From Flavobacterium sp. UBA7680 (GTDB lineage Bacteria; Bacteroidota; Bacteroidia; Flavobacteriales; Flavobacteriaceae), in NCBI RefSeq assembly GCF_002482975.1, contig NZ_DLHA01000042.1, forward strand, positions 11,056-41,731: DNA of 30,676 nucleotides. Reading direction: 5' to 3'. Below, piece after piece: positions 1 to 8,178 of this stretch. The first letter of the stretch is position 1, and every line of letters starts with the position of its first letter. Both the position numbers and the translations under genes were made by a program. The notes under the pieces were generated by a model. The model made no database searches. It was not told the origin of the DNA and saw nothing but the letters and a program-made list of their open reading frames with translations.

Positions 1-2
1 AC

Positions 3-1172
3 GGAATTTGTACATTTTATAGTGCAGCTCTAAGCGGTTCTTTTACTAAGAATAATTGTGCTTCTGGAGGAACCGGATCTAGTGTGAGCTACAGTCAAGC
101 ATTTGGAGCTTCTAATTCAACTATTTCTCAGGCTGATGCCGATGCAAAAGGACTAGCAAAATTCAATGCGGATGGTCAGTCAAATGCCAATGCAAACGGA
201 ATCTGTACTTTTTATAGTGTAGCTCGAAGCGGTTCTTTTACAAAAAATAACTGTGCTTCTGGCGGAACAGCGTCTAGTGTTTCATATAGTCAGGCTGCCG
301 GAGTTTCTACTTCTACTATTTCTCAGGCAGATGCTGATTCAAAAGGATTAACTAAGTTTAATACTGATGGACAGGCAAATGCCAATGCAAACGGAATTTG
401 TACATTTTACAGTCCAGCTCAAAGTGGCAATTTTACCAAAAATGATTGTGCTCCTGGAGGTGCTGGTTCTACAATAAGTTTTAGTCAGGCTGCAGGTGCT
501 GTAACATCTAATTCTTCTCAGGCTGATGCAGATTATAGAGGAAATATTAAGTTTAATCAAGATGGTCAGTACCAGGTTAATACTACCGGTGCTTGTTATT
601 TTAGAAGTAAAGCAATTAGCGGTTCATTTGTAAAAAATAACTGTCCGGCAGGAAGTTCTCCATCTACGGTTCCCTACTATTTTAATGATGGTGTGATTTA
701 TTCAAGTATCTCTCAAGCAGATGCAGATAATCAAGCTCAGGCTCTTTTTAATAGTCAAGGACAAGCGTACGCAAATTCAAACGGAACCTGTACTTACTAT
801 AACGCGGCTAAGAGCGGTCAGTTTACCAAAAATAACTGTGCAGCAGGAGGAACAGGATCTACTGTAACTTATACAGTTGCCGCGGGAACTTATAGTTCGA
901 CTACTTCTCAGGCAGCAGCAGACGCGCTAGCTCAGTCAGCGGTCAATAATAATGGACAGGCATATGCTAATTCAAATGGAGTATGTGTATTCTATAATGT
1001 GATGATAAATCCAAAGTTTTACAAGACAGATTGTCCAGCAGGAACAACAAATCCTTATGTGTATTACTACGTTTATGCCGGAACTTATCAATCAACAATA
1101 TCCCAAGCAGATGCTGATAACAAAGCCTGGATAGAAGCTAATACATATGGACCAGCTTATGCAAATGAAACA
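3..1172 (+). repeat. Six tandem 195-bp coding repeats
   Basis: Unit boundaries, taken at the G-x-C codons, fall at 3, 198, 393, 588, 783, 978 and 1173: every unit is exactly 195 bp with no insertion or deletion. The first units are very similar at DNA level, while the last ones have drifted. The array probably continues left of the window. Confidence 0.9.
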
Positions 1173-1208
1173 GGACGCTGTCTAAACCCTGGTGAACTTG
1201 AAGAATAG
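3..1208 (+). CDS. DUF5977-repeat surface protein, C-terminal part (5' end outside window)
   Basis: The reading frame is open to the left edge, so this is the 3' end of a larger gene; the GTG near position 84 lies inside a repeat and is not a start. The protein is a chain of 65-residue units, each with G-x-C, an aromatic pair, a K-N-[ND]-C cysteine motif, a Q-A-D-A-D-like stretch and G-Q-x-x-x-N. This matches DUF5977 repeats of Bacteroidota surface proteins. Two conserved cysteines per unit could form disulfides in an exported protein (inference). The chain ends with a short acidic tail (NPGELEE) and no anchor or T9SS sorting domain is evident at this end. The RHS gene starts 31 bases after the stop, so the two are probably co-transcribed. 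Function of the family is unknown to me. Confidence 0.85.
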   Translation, partial: GICTFYSAALSGSFTKNNCASGGTGSSVSYSQAFGASNSTISQADADAKGLAKFNADGQSNANANGICTFYSVARSGSFTKNNCASGGTASSVSYSQAAGVSTSTISQADADSKGLTKFNTDGQANANANGICTFYSPAQSGNFTKNDCAPGGAGSTISFSQAAGAVTSNSSQADADYRGNIKFNQDGQYQVNTTGACYFRSKAISGSFVKNNCPAGSSPSTVPYYFNDGVIYSSISQADADNQAQALFNSQGQAYANSNGTCTYYNAAKSGQFTKNNCAAGGTGSTVTYTVAAGTYSSTTSQAAADALAQSAVNNNGQAYANSNGVCVFYNVMINPKFYKTDCPAGTTNPYVYYYVYAGTYQSTISQADADNKAWIEANTYGPAYANETGRCLNPGELEE

Positions 1209-1239
1209 CAAAATCAGTTTTTTAAAACATTCAAAAGAG

Positions 1240-4200
1240 ATGAAAAAATACATAATAATTATAGTTTTGTTATTGTTTGCAGGTTCTGGTACTTTACACG
1301 CACAGACTTTTAGCGATGATAACTTTGTTTATACCTCGACACCCAAAAAAGCGGTTCAATCTGCCAATTATAGCACATTAACCAAAGATGAAGTGACTCA
1401 AAATGTTACTTATTTTGACGGATTAGGAAGGCCAGTTCAGACTACTGCGATTAATCAAGGTGGAAACAGTTCAGATATCATAACTCCTATTGAGTACGAT
1501 AATTATGGAAGACAAATTAGAGAATATTTGCCGTACTGGCTTTCAAACAGTACGGTCAATTACCAAAGAATTGGGATTGCTTCTTCTTTATCGTCACTGA
1601 ACGGACTTTATAATACTGCAAAATATGACAATACCACTAATCCGTTTTCGGAGAAAAGCATTGAGCCTTCTCCTTTAAGCAGAGTATTGAAACAAGCGGC
1701 TCCCGGAGCTTCCTGGGCAATGAATAATGGTCATGAAATTAAAACAGATTACCAGAGCAATAAAACAGATGAAGTAAAATTGTATAGAGCAACAACAAAT
1801 TGGGATGCATCTTTAGGTTTGTATACCATTGCTTTTGTAGATGGAGGATATTATGTGGCAAATGAACTTCAAAAAAATGTTATCTACGACGAAAACTCTG
1901 CTGCAAACCCAACAGAGAGTTCAGGATCAACGGTAGAATTTAAAAATAAGGATGGAAAAGTAGTTTTAAAAAGAACTTATGATGCAGGAGTTAAACATGA
2001 CACCTATTATGTATATGATACATATGGAAATTTAATCTATGTATTGCCTCCAAAAGCAGAGGAAACTATTACTGTTGATATTTTAAATAATTTATGTTAC
2101 CAATACAAATATGATGTACGTAATAGACTTGTAGAGAAAAAACTGCCGGGTAAACAATGGGAGTTTATTGTATACGACAAATTAGATAGAGTAGTGGCTT
2201 CTGGGCCTGCTAACTCTCCTTTTTCAGATATTACATCAGTAGGATGGGTTGTAACTAAATATGATGTATTAAATCGTCCTATAATTACAGCATGGCTGCA
2301 AGGTAGTGTTACAAACTTAGATAGAAAAACATTTCAGGATGCCCAAAATACATTAACGGCAAACTACAGCGAAACCAAAATTGCAGGTACAACGAATACT
2401 ACTATAAATGGCGTGGCTTTTCGTTATAATAATAATGCCTGGCCAACATCTGGATATCATGTGTTAACGGTAAATTATTATGATGATTATAATTATCCTA
2501 ATGCGCCAACAATTCCAGCTTCTGTGGAGACACAGCCGGTTTATTACAATACAACTGTAAAACCCAAAGGATTGGCAACTGGCTCCTGGACACGTATTTT
2601 AGAAACCAGTACGCTATATAAAAACGAGTTTTCATACAATTTATATGATGATAGAGCAAGACCTATTCGTACTTATACTCAAAACCATTTAGGAGGATAT
2701 ACTTATACGGATACCAAACTTTATTTTTCTGGAAAACCTGAATATGTTATTACAAAACATAAAAGAGTAAGTACTGATACAGAAATTATGACCAAAGATG
2801 TCTTTACTTACTCAGCACAGGATCGTCTTCTTACACAAACTAACCAAATAAATGGAGGTACGGTTGAATTAATTGTTAGTAATAATTATGATGAGTTAGG
2901 ACAATTGATTTCTAAAAAAGTAGGTAATACTACAGCAGCACCAACGCAAAACGTAAATTATACTTATAACATTCGTGGATGGCTTACAGGAATTAATGAT
3001 GTAGCAGCTTTAAGTAAATCAGGAGATCCTAAAGATCTTTTTGCTTTTAAGATTAATTATAATACAACAACTACAGCTGGTGTAAGTGCATTATATAATG
3101 GAAACATTTCAGAAACCTATTGGACAAGTAATAATTCAGAAACTATTTTAAGAGGATATGGATATGTGTATGATAACATAAATCGTTTAAAAACAGGAAT
3201 TTTTAAACAGAACGGTACTGTGAATAATTTTTATGACGAAACTTTAACCTATGACAAAAATGGAAATATCATGTCTTTAGCTCGTAATGGTAATGTTTCA
3301 GCTATACAGCAGATCGATAATTTAGTCTATAGTTATGGTACAGGTAACAGCTCAAATCAGCTTACAAAAGTTGTTGATAATGCTACAACTTACAAAGCAG
3401 GAGGTTTTGTCGACAGTGCTGCCAATGCAGTTGATGATTACAGCTATGATGTCAATGGTAATATGATTAAAGATAATAACAAAAATATCACCACTATTAC
3501 CTATAATCACTTGAACCTGCCAGCCAAAATAACTTTTGCCACAACAGGGAACATTGTATATCTTTACAATGCAACAGGACAGAAAGTTCAAAAAATAGTA
3601 AATGAAACAAGTAAAGCTGTTGTAACAACGGATTATTTAGGAGGTTATCAATATGATAATACAGTATTGAAGTTTTTTCCAACTTCTGAGGGTTATGTTG
3701 AACCTGTATCAGGATTTTATAAATATGTATATCAATACAAAGATCATTTAGGTAACGTTCGTTTGAGTTATGATAAAAGTCTTACTATTAAAGAAGAAAG
3801 TAATTTTTATCCTTTTGGTTTAAAACACGACGGTTATAACAACGTTAAAACCGGAGTTGAGAATAAGTATAAGTATAACGGGAAGGAACTGCAGGACGAG
3901 TTGGGGCTTGGAATCTATGATTATGGTTTTAGAAATTATGACCCTGCTCTTGGACGTTGGATAAATATTGACCCATTAGCAGAAATGTCTAGAAGATGGT
4001 CACCATTTACCTATTGTTATAATAATCCTGTATTTTTTATTGACCCAGATGGAATGCTAGCTACTTACGATTGGAATGCCCATAATTCAGGAAGAAAAGG
4101 AGTTTATAAAGATGGAGATAAAGAAGTATCATTTGAAGAAGCAAAAGCAAGTCATGGTATTTCTACACCTAAACAAGAACAATACAAAAAAGGGGATTAT

Positions 4201-4713
4201 GTTGCTGTAGTAAATGCACCAAAAGGAGCAGGAGGGTTTGGACATAATGCTTTATTAGTAGGTAATGACGATACGGGATGGGTGTTTATTTCAAAAGAGG
4301 GTAGAGATGAAGATGAAAATTCTAATAGTGGCAATAACCCATTGACTGGCGGGCCTGCTTTAGATGCTAGGAAAGACAGATTTAATACTATTAATGAATT
4401 TTTTGCAGATAAGGATTATTCGGAATATAAGGAAGGTGTAGTAATTAAAATACAATTGTCCACAGCTGAAAAAGGAGAAAAGGAAATGACAAAACAGGCA
4501 TTAAGTAAATATTCACTTATTTTTAATAATTGTGGGCAAGCCGTAAATACAACCTTAAATAAGTTAGGTATTAGAACTATTGACACTAATAAAATATATG
4601 GAGGTTATTCCGCAGGAGAAATTTTTTATGATACAGTAGTTCCCAATAATATTTACCATTCTATAAAACAAGCAAATAAGAACGTACCGCGAACAATATT
4701 GTCAAGAAAATGA
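1240..4713 (+). CDS. RHS repeat-associated core protein with C-terminal toxin-like domain
   Basis: 1157-aa RHS/YD-repeat polymorphic toxin candidate. The start at 1240 (MKKYIIII...) gives a clean signal peptide ending near HAQ; an upstream in-frame ATG at 1192 overlaps the previous gene and would spoil the signal. The N-terminal part has YFDGLGRPVQT, typical of DUF6443 proteins. YD repeats follow (YDNYGRQ, YDTYGN, YDVRNR, YDKLDR). The RHS core is at residues about 877-939 (YNGKELQDELGLGIYDYG, NIDPLAE, closing DPDGM). After it comes a unique tail of about 218 residues with GFGHNALLVG (His1002) and NNCGQAVNTTL (Cys1098). That His-before-Cys order fits a permuted papain/NlpC-LRAT-like hydrolase (inference). 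RHS proteins form cages around such tips. The stop overlaps the next gene by ATGA. Secretion route is not visible here. Confidence 0.9.
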   Translation: MKKYIIIIVLLLFAGSGTLHAQTFSDDNFVYTSTPKKAVQSANYSTLTKDEVTQNVTYFDGLGRPVQTTAINQGGNSSDIITPIEYDNYGRQIREYLPYWLSNSTVNYQRIGIASSLSSLNGLYNTAKYDNTTNPFSEKSIEPSPLSRVLKQAAPGASWAMNNGHEIKTDYQSNKTDEVKLYRATTNWDASLGLYTIAFVDGGYYVANELQKNVIYDENSAANPTESSGSTVEFKNKDGKVVLKRTYDAGVKHDTYYVYDTYGNLIYVLPPKAEETITVDILNNLCYQYKYDVRNRLVEKKLPGKQWEFIVYDKLDRVVASGPANSPFSDITSVGWVVTKYDVLNRPIITAWLQGSVTNLDRKTFQDAQNTLTANYSETKIAGTTNTTINGVAFRYNNNAWPTSGYHVLTVNYYDDYNYPNAPTIPASVETQPVYYNTTVKPKGLATGSWTRILETSTLYKNEFSYNLYDDRARPIRTYTQNHLGGYTYTDTKLYFSGKPEYVITKHKRVSTDTEIMTKDVFTYSAQDRLLTQTNQINGGTVELIVSNNYDELGQLISKKVGNTTAAPTQNVNYTYNIRGWLTGINDVAALSKSGDPKDLFAFKINYNTTTTAGVSALYNGNISETYWTSNNSETILRGYGYVYDNINRLKTGIFKQNGTVNNFYDETLTYDKNGNIMSLARNGNVSAIQQIDNLVYSYGTGNSSNQLTKVVDNATTYKAGGFVDSAANAVDDYSYDVNGNMIKDNNKNITTITYNHLNLPAKITFATTGNIVYLYNATGQKVQKIVNETSKAVVTTDYLGGYQYDNTVLKFFPTSEGYVEPVSGFYKYVYQYKDHLGNVRLSYDKSLTIKEESNFYPFGLKHDGYNNVKTGVENKYKYNGKELQDELGLGIYDYGFRNYDPALGRWINIDPLAEMSRRWSPFTYCYNNPVFFIDPDGMLATYDWNAHNSGRKGVYKDGDKEVSFEEAKASHGISTPKQEQYKKGDYVAVVNAPKGAGGFGHNALLVGNDDTGWVFISKEGRDEDENSNSGNNPLTGGPALDARKDRFNTINEFFADKDYSEYKEGVVIKIQLSTAEKGEKEMTKQALSKYSLIFNNCGQAVNTTLNKLGIRTIDTNKIYGGYSAGEIFYDTVVPNNIYHSIKQANKNVPRTILSRK

Positions 4714-5201
4714 GAAAGAAAGGTTTAATTAGTCTATGCATTATGACGTTAATGTGTGTTAGTTGTAATGAATTCAATACAGCAACACCTCAAGCATCTT
4801 CAACAATTTCAAATTCAAAAGAAAATGGTTTTTATCTTTCTACAGTAAATAAATTGCAAACTGGACATTTAGATATTATTGATTCTGTATGGATTGAAAA
4901 AGTTTGGCATTATAAAGTTATAAAAGGAGAAAAAAGAAAAGTTGCATTATCTTCAAATAATCAAATTGTCTTGAAATTAAAAAAAACAAGCAAAGAGTTT
5001 AAGAAAAGTGAATACTTTTTAGAATGGAAAATAGAGGAAAAACATTTTGGTAATTTAGGTTCAGGCAATGGAGTGTTTATGATAAGATACGCCAAAAATA
5101 CTAAAATAGACACTCTTCATTTTTTGTTACATAAAGTAAATGATAAGTCAACTATTGATATTGGAACATTTGTTAATGTATCAAATTTAGTGATAAAATA
5201 G
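4710..5201 (+). CDS. Small lipoprotein, putative immunity partner of the RHS protein
   Basis: 163 aa. Starts with a short lipoprotein signal ending in a VSC lipobox (Cys19, followed by Asn-Glu). The mature part is mixed charged and beta-like, rich in lysine, with no domain I recognise. Its ATG overlaps the RHS stop (ATGA, 4 bases), so the two are translationally coupled. A small unrelated gene directly behind the variable tip of an RHS toxin is the usual place of the immunity gene. A lipoprotein would sit in the periplasm, which would match a toxin acting there, for instance on cell wall or lipid. The role is inferred from position only; the gene itself is clear. Confidence 0.8.
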   Translation: MRKKGLISLCIMTLMCVSCNEFNTATPQASSTISNSKENGFYLSTVNKLQTGHLDIIDSVWIEKVWHYKVIKGEKRKVALSSNNQIVLKLKKTSKEFKKSEYFLEWKIEEKHFGNLGSGNGVFMIRYAKNTKIDTLHFLLHKVNDKSTIDIGTFVNVSNLVIK

Positions 5202-5289
5202 GTAATGTATCAGATGTGTTGGTGATTAATTATTACATCTAACATTTTCAGAAAATCAGAGATTTATAGTAATATCGCATAAAAATAAA

Positions 5290-5305
5290 ACAACCTTCAG
5301 GTTGT
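5290..5305. terminator. Small hairpin after the RHS locus
   Basis: ACAACC-TTCA-GGTTGT, a perfect 6-bp stem with a tetraloop. It lies just ahead of the stronger hairpin at 5315. It may be part of a double terminator. Confidence 0.4.
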
Positions 5306-5314
5306 CCAAAATCA

Positions 5315-5344
5315 AAAAAGCCACTTCGTAAGAAGTGGCTTTTT
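5315..5344 (+). terminator. Rho-independent terminator after the RHS/lipoprotein operon
   Basis: A 13-bp perfect stem (AAAAAGCCACTTC / GAAGTGGCTTTTT) around a GTAA loop, ending in a T run. It lies about 115 bases behind the lipoprotein stop. The A run on the left also makes it usable in the other direction. Confidence 0.85.
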
Positions 5345-5567
5345 CGCTATTTTATGATAAAGTTGCTCCTAACATAATTCAACTGTTTTAGATTAATAAA
5401 TGTAGAATTATAGCGTAAAAAACAAGTCGCTAACCTCCTTCATCCCTGTTTCGGTAAGGGTTTAATTCAAATTCTGTAGCAGTTTTACTTGGTAAACAAA
5501 AGTGCCACGATTTTGCTACGAAGATTTTGAGTGGTTTAAAAAAAATGAAAACTGCCATAAAAGAAAA

Positions 5568-5597
5568 AAACCTGTAAATCTTTCGATTTACAGGTTT
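5568..5597. terminator. Strong hairpin beside the tRNA-like fragment
   Basis: A 13-bp perfect stem (AAACCTGTAAATC / GATTTACAGGTTT) with a TTTC loop, flanked by an A run on the left and a CCTTTTTT run on the right. It works as a terminator in either direction. Ten bases to its right is the tRNA-3'-end-like piece; bidirectional terminators are common next to tRNA genes. Confidence 0.65.
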
Positions 5598-5606
5598 ACC
5601 TTTTTT

Positions 5607-5628
5607 GTGGGGAGAGCAGGATTCGAAC
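5607..5628 (-). other. tRNA 3'-end-like fragment, possible attachment site
   Basis: Read on the minus strand this is GTTCGAATCC followed by TGCTCTCCCCAC, the T-loop plus acceptor 3' strand of a tRNA. The bases that should form the other half of the T-stem (further 5' on the minus strand) do not pair, and no complete cloverleaf is present. A lone tRNA 3' end is the usual scar (att site) left by integrative elements that insert into tRNA genes. No integrase gene is seen in the window. Confidence 0.5.
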
Positions 5629-5630
5629 TT

Positions 5631-6219
5631 TATCGCTGAAGTCCTGTCTATACTGGTTTTATAAATGTCTTTGACCAAAGTGCACCGATTCTGCACCAAA
5701 TTCAAATTTTACTATTTCAATAATAAATCATACACAAAATTTAAATACTAACTAATTAACAGACAGCAGTATTATTCTTTTTTTGTATCACAAATATATT
5801 AAAAATACAGAATATTTCGCAATATGAAATTAAAGTTCTGTGACAGTCGCAAAAAAAATATCAACTCCACTGGAACCAGTCACCAAAAATTCGTACCATA
5901 AAAATGCAGTTATTTGTGTACCAATTGCTTATTAAAAACTCATTTGTAGTTTTTAGAGCTAAATTGCCAGCGTTTTAATGTATGTTGTAATGATTGGTGT
6001 TATAATGAAACAGGGGATTAAAAATGCCGTTTTGACTTTAAGCTTCTACATCCTGACCCCAGCGGAAGATTTGCTGGATAATCATATAAATTATCATTTC
6101 CTGAACTTTAAAATTTATAGACATTTTATTTTTTTCTTGTAAGAATTTTATTAAATTTAAAACTTTTAGAATTTATATTTTTATTCTGATAACGGCTTCA
6201 ATTTATAATAAGATAAGTT
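5631..6219. other. Gene-free AT-rich spacer
   Basis: No coding region could be supported. The left part holds a 25-base motif at 5676-5700 that resembles one at 5497-5522. The rest is AT-rich and would contain the promoter of the FAD oxidoreductase gene, which I could not pinpoint. Confidence 0.5.
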
Positions 6220-7773
6220 ATGAATACAGATAAATGTTTAGAACTGGACGGGGCTACAAAATGTATTTCATCTACCAAGGATATTCGAAGCGAAATCAAA
6301 TGCAATCACAGCACAGAGATTTTAGTTATCGGTACAAGCGCTGCAGGTATCAGCGCTGCCTACTGGTTAAGAAAATCCGGCAGGAAGGTGCTACTGGCAG
6401 GCACGGCAATGCCTCACCAGAGCGGGGCCGGGAGGATCACAGCCAGTATAGCAAACCCCATAACGTGTAGTTATTATGACATGTCAGACAGGATAGGGGT
6501 GAAAAAAGCGGCCAAAGTTCTCAAGAGTTACAAAAATGCATTAGAATGGACTACCTCTGTAATAAGGCAGGAAGCAATACAATGCGGATATAAGGAAGTG
6601 AAGAGTTATTTATTTCCTTGTGCGGATGAAGATGACAGCAGGATGGACAAAGAATATGCCGCTGCCCGGTCCCTGCGGCTTCCGGTAAAGATGCTTCATT
6701 CTATACCGTCTTGTAAGACGGCGGAAAACAAAAAATGTCTGCAGCTTTCCAGACAGTCCCAATGTGATGCTGCCTCATTTCTTAATGGGCTTCTTAAGGC
6801 ATTTATAGAGCAGGGTGGGGTATTTTTTGACCACTCAAATGTTGAAAAAATCTCTGACCAAGGGGCAGATATTAACGGTTATTTCATACAATCGGACCAT
6901 ATTGTACTTGCTTGCGATATGCTGATCAACAAGCTGCCTCAGTTCTCAGCCAGACTCAATATGCAGAAAGCGTACCGCATCGGAGTAAAAATTCCAAAGG
7001 GTACAATACCCTTTGGATTCTGGAGTGAAACCCGGCCTTTATATTCCCAGCTGGTTTCCGGACCCAATCATAATGCTGTAGTGGAAGCACTGGATTCCCA
7101 GTACGATCTTTTAACTGCAGAAGCTTTATATGATACATCAGCAAGATATGAGCCTGAAACAGAAAAAAGGGAGCAGAGAATGGAAAAGCTTGCTTTATGG
7201 ACTAAAATGTATTTTCCTTCTTTCACCGCTGCTGACTGTAAATGGTCGGGAGAAATAATGCGGCCTTGCGATCTGCTGCCTTTGATAGGCAGAAGTTCAG
7301 CCGGCGGGAATATTTTTATTGTGAAAGGGTCTGCAGTAAACGAAATTTCGGACGGGGCATTAGGTGCCCTTATTATTAAGGATCTTATTAATGGAAAAAG
7401 AAACAGCTGTGAAAAATTATATGATCCGTCGCGGACTCCGCTGAGGAAAGCCGAAGAGGATACTAATGAAATTCGCAGGGCTTCACTGGATAAGGCCCGA
7501 AAATGGCTTGCCTGGGATATTTCAACAGCTTCGGACCTGCCAGATGAAGAGGGCAGGATTATTACTGCGGGAGATGATAAAATTGCGGCCTACCGGGATA
7601 AAAGCGGAAAACTGCACCTCTATGAGGGAACCTGTCCCCACAGCGGTATGGACCTGGAATGGAATAAGGAATGTAAGACTTTTGACAGCATCTCAAAGGT
7701 TTCGAGGTTCTGCCCTTTGGGCATTGTACTCAGCGGACCTTCCGATATCGGGCTGCAAAAAAAGATTTTTTGA
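6220..7773 (+). CDS. FAD-dependent oxidoreductase with degenerate Rieske domain
   Basis: 517 aa. Residues about 31-400 look like a DAO-type FAD oxidoreductase: ILVIGTSAAGISAAYWL is the dinucleotide-binding segment (with GTSAAG in place of GxGxxG), and GAGRITASIANPIT corresponds to the family's usual GTTGRTTAH segment. The tail from about 430 is a Rieske-like fold with TCPHSGMDLEWN (Cys472, His474) and SRFCPLG. In true Rieske proteins the second ligand pair is C-x-x-H inside DCPCHGSRF; here it reads DSISKVSRF, with Ser490 and Lys493 in the ligand positions at the correct 15-residue spacing. A [2Fe-2S] cluster is therefore unlikely. The frame is otherwise open, so the gene may encode a cluster-free enzyme or be starting to decay. 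It looks more GC-rich than its neighbours, suggesting a different origin. Substrate unknown. Confidence 0.85.
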   Translation: MNTDKCLELDGATKCISSTKDIRSEIKCNHSTEILVIGTSAAGISAAYWLRKSGRKVLLAGTAMPHQSGAGRITASIANPITCSYYDMSDRIGVKKAAKVLKSYKNALEWTTSVIRQEAIQCGYKEVKSYLFPCADEDDSRMDKEYAAARSLRLPVKMLHSIPSCKTAENKKCLQLSRQSQCDAASFLNGLLKAFIEQGGVFFDHSNVEKISDQGADINGYFIQSDHIVLACDMLINKLPQFSARLNMQKAYRIGVKIPKGTIPFGFWSETRPLYSQLVSGPNHNAVVEALDSQYDLLTAEALYDTSARYEPETEKREQRMEKLALWTKMYFPSFTAADCKWSGEIMRPCDLLPLIGRSSAGGNIFIVKGSAVNEISDGALGALIIKDLINGKRNSCEKLYDPSRTPLRKAEEDTNEIRRASLDKARKWLAWDISTASDLPDEEGRIITAGDDKIAAYRDKSGKLHLYEGTCPHSGMDLEWNKECKTFDSISKVSRFCPLGIVLSGPSDIGLQKKIF

Positions 7774-7812
7774 ATATCGTTACGAAAAAAATCCCTTATA
7801 GACTTTGATCAC

Positions 7813-7960
7813 GCTCCTGTCGCTTTTTGAGTTAGAATTTTTAGCGCATCGAAAATGGATACCGAAGGTCATTGCTGCCCAAAGGTTACCATTCAGCAGG
7901 CAGTTTATTTCAGGTTTAGATTTATTTTAAATTATCGAGATGTTTAAGAATGAAGATTAT
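7813..7960 (+). mobile_element. IS6-family transposase remnant A (5' end only)
   Basis: A degenerate terminal repeat (GCTCCTGTCGC) is followed at 7855 by an ATG and a frame reading EGHCCPK, QQAVYFRFRF and LNYRDV before a stop. This is the N-terminus of IS6/IS26-like transposases (PKxxILQAVxxxLR, LSYRDVEE). It is clearly homologous to remnant B at 18656-18988 in the same orientation. The rest of the transposase is gone. Confidence 0.7.
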
Positions 7961-8133
7961 GGCTATGAATGGTTAGTTCATGTACTTTGTAGTAAAAAGA
8001 TATATTCTTAATTTTTTCCGAAAAAGAAATATCAGGTCCAAAATATTTAAAGTCCTGAGCTGGCAATAAAATGGTAATCAAAATCTCTTATACAATTGAC
8101 TATTACTATTTTGTCGCATAGTAATTATATAAA
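7961..8133. other. Non-coding spacer after the IS remnant
   Basis: With 7774-7960 this makes a stretch of about 400 bases without an intact gene. Beyond the IS6 fragment I see only AT-rich sequence. Confidence 0.4.
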
Positions 8134-8155
8134 AAGCCCTGAAATTTCAGGGCTT
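8134..8155 (-). terminator. Terminator of the fasciclin gene
   Basis: A perfect 22-bp palindrome (AAGCCCTGAAA / TTTCAGGGCTT). Read on the minus strand it is followed by a T run, and it lies 23 bases behind the fasciclin stop codon. Confidence 0.85.
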
Positions 8156-8178
8156 AATTGTAATTTATTTTCAGCAAA

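Noticed and set aside
3..1208. Possible CRISPR-like array because of regular spacing
   Set aside because: Units are 195 bp, coding throughout and without short identical repeats and unique spacers.
1192..1240. Upstream start for the RHS gene
   Set aside because: It overlaps the previous gene and puts 16 charged residues before the signal peptide; the ATG at 1240 gives a normal signal.
5607..5700. A complete tRNA gene on the minus strand
   Set aside because: Only the 3' end matches; the T-stem does not pair and no anticodon or D arm can be built.
5430..5705. Open frame of 91 codons on the minus strand
   Set aside because: It spans the strong hairpin and the tRNA-like fragment; composition is not protein-like.
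7466..7801. Alternative frame at the end of the FAD oxidoreductase, considered as a restored Rieske tail
   Set aside because: Neither other frame over 7680-7710 yields C-x-x-H, so a frameshift does not explain the missing ligands.
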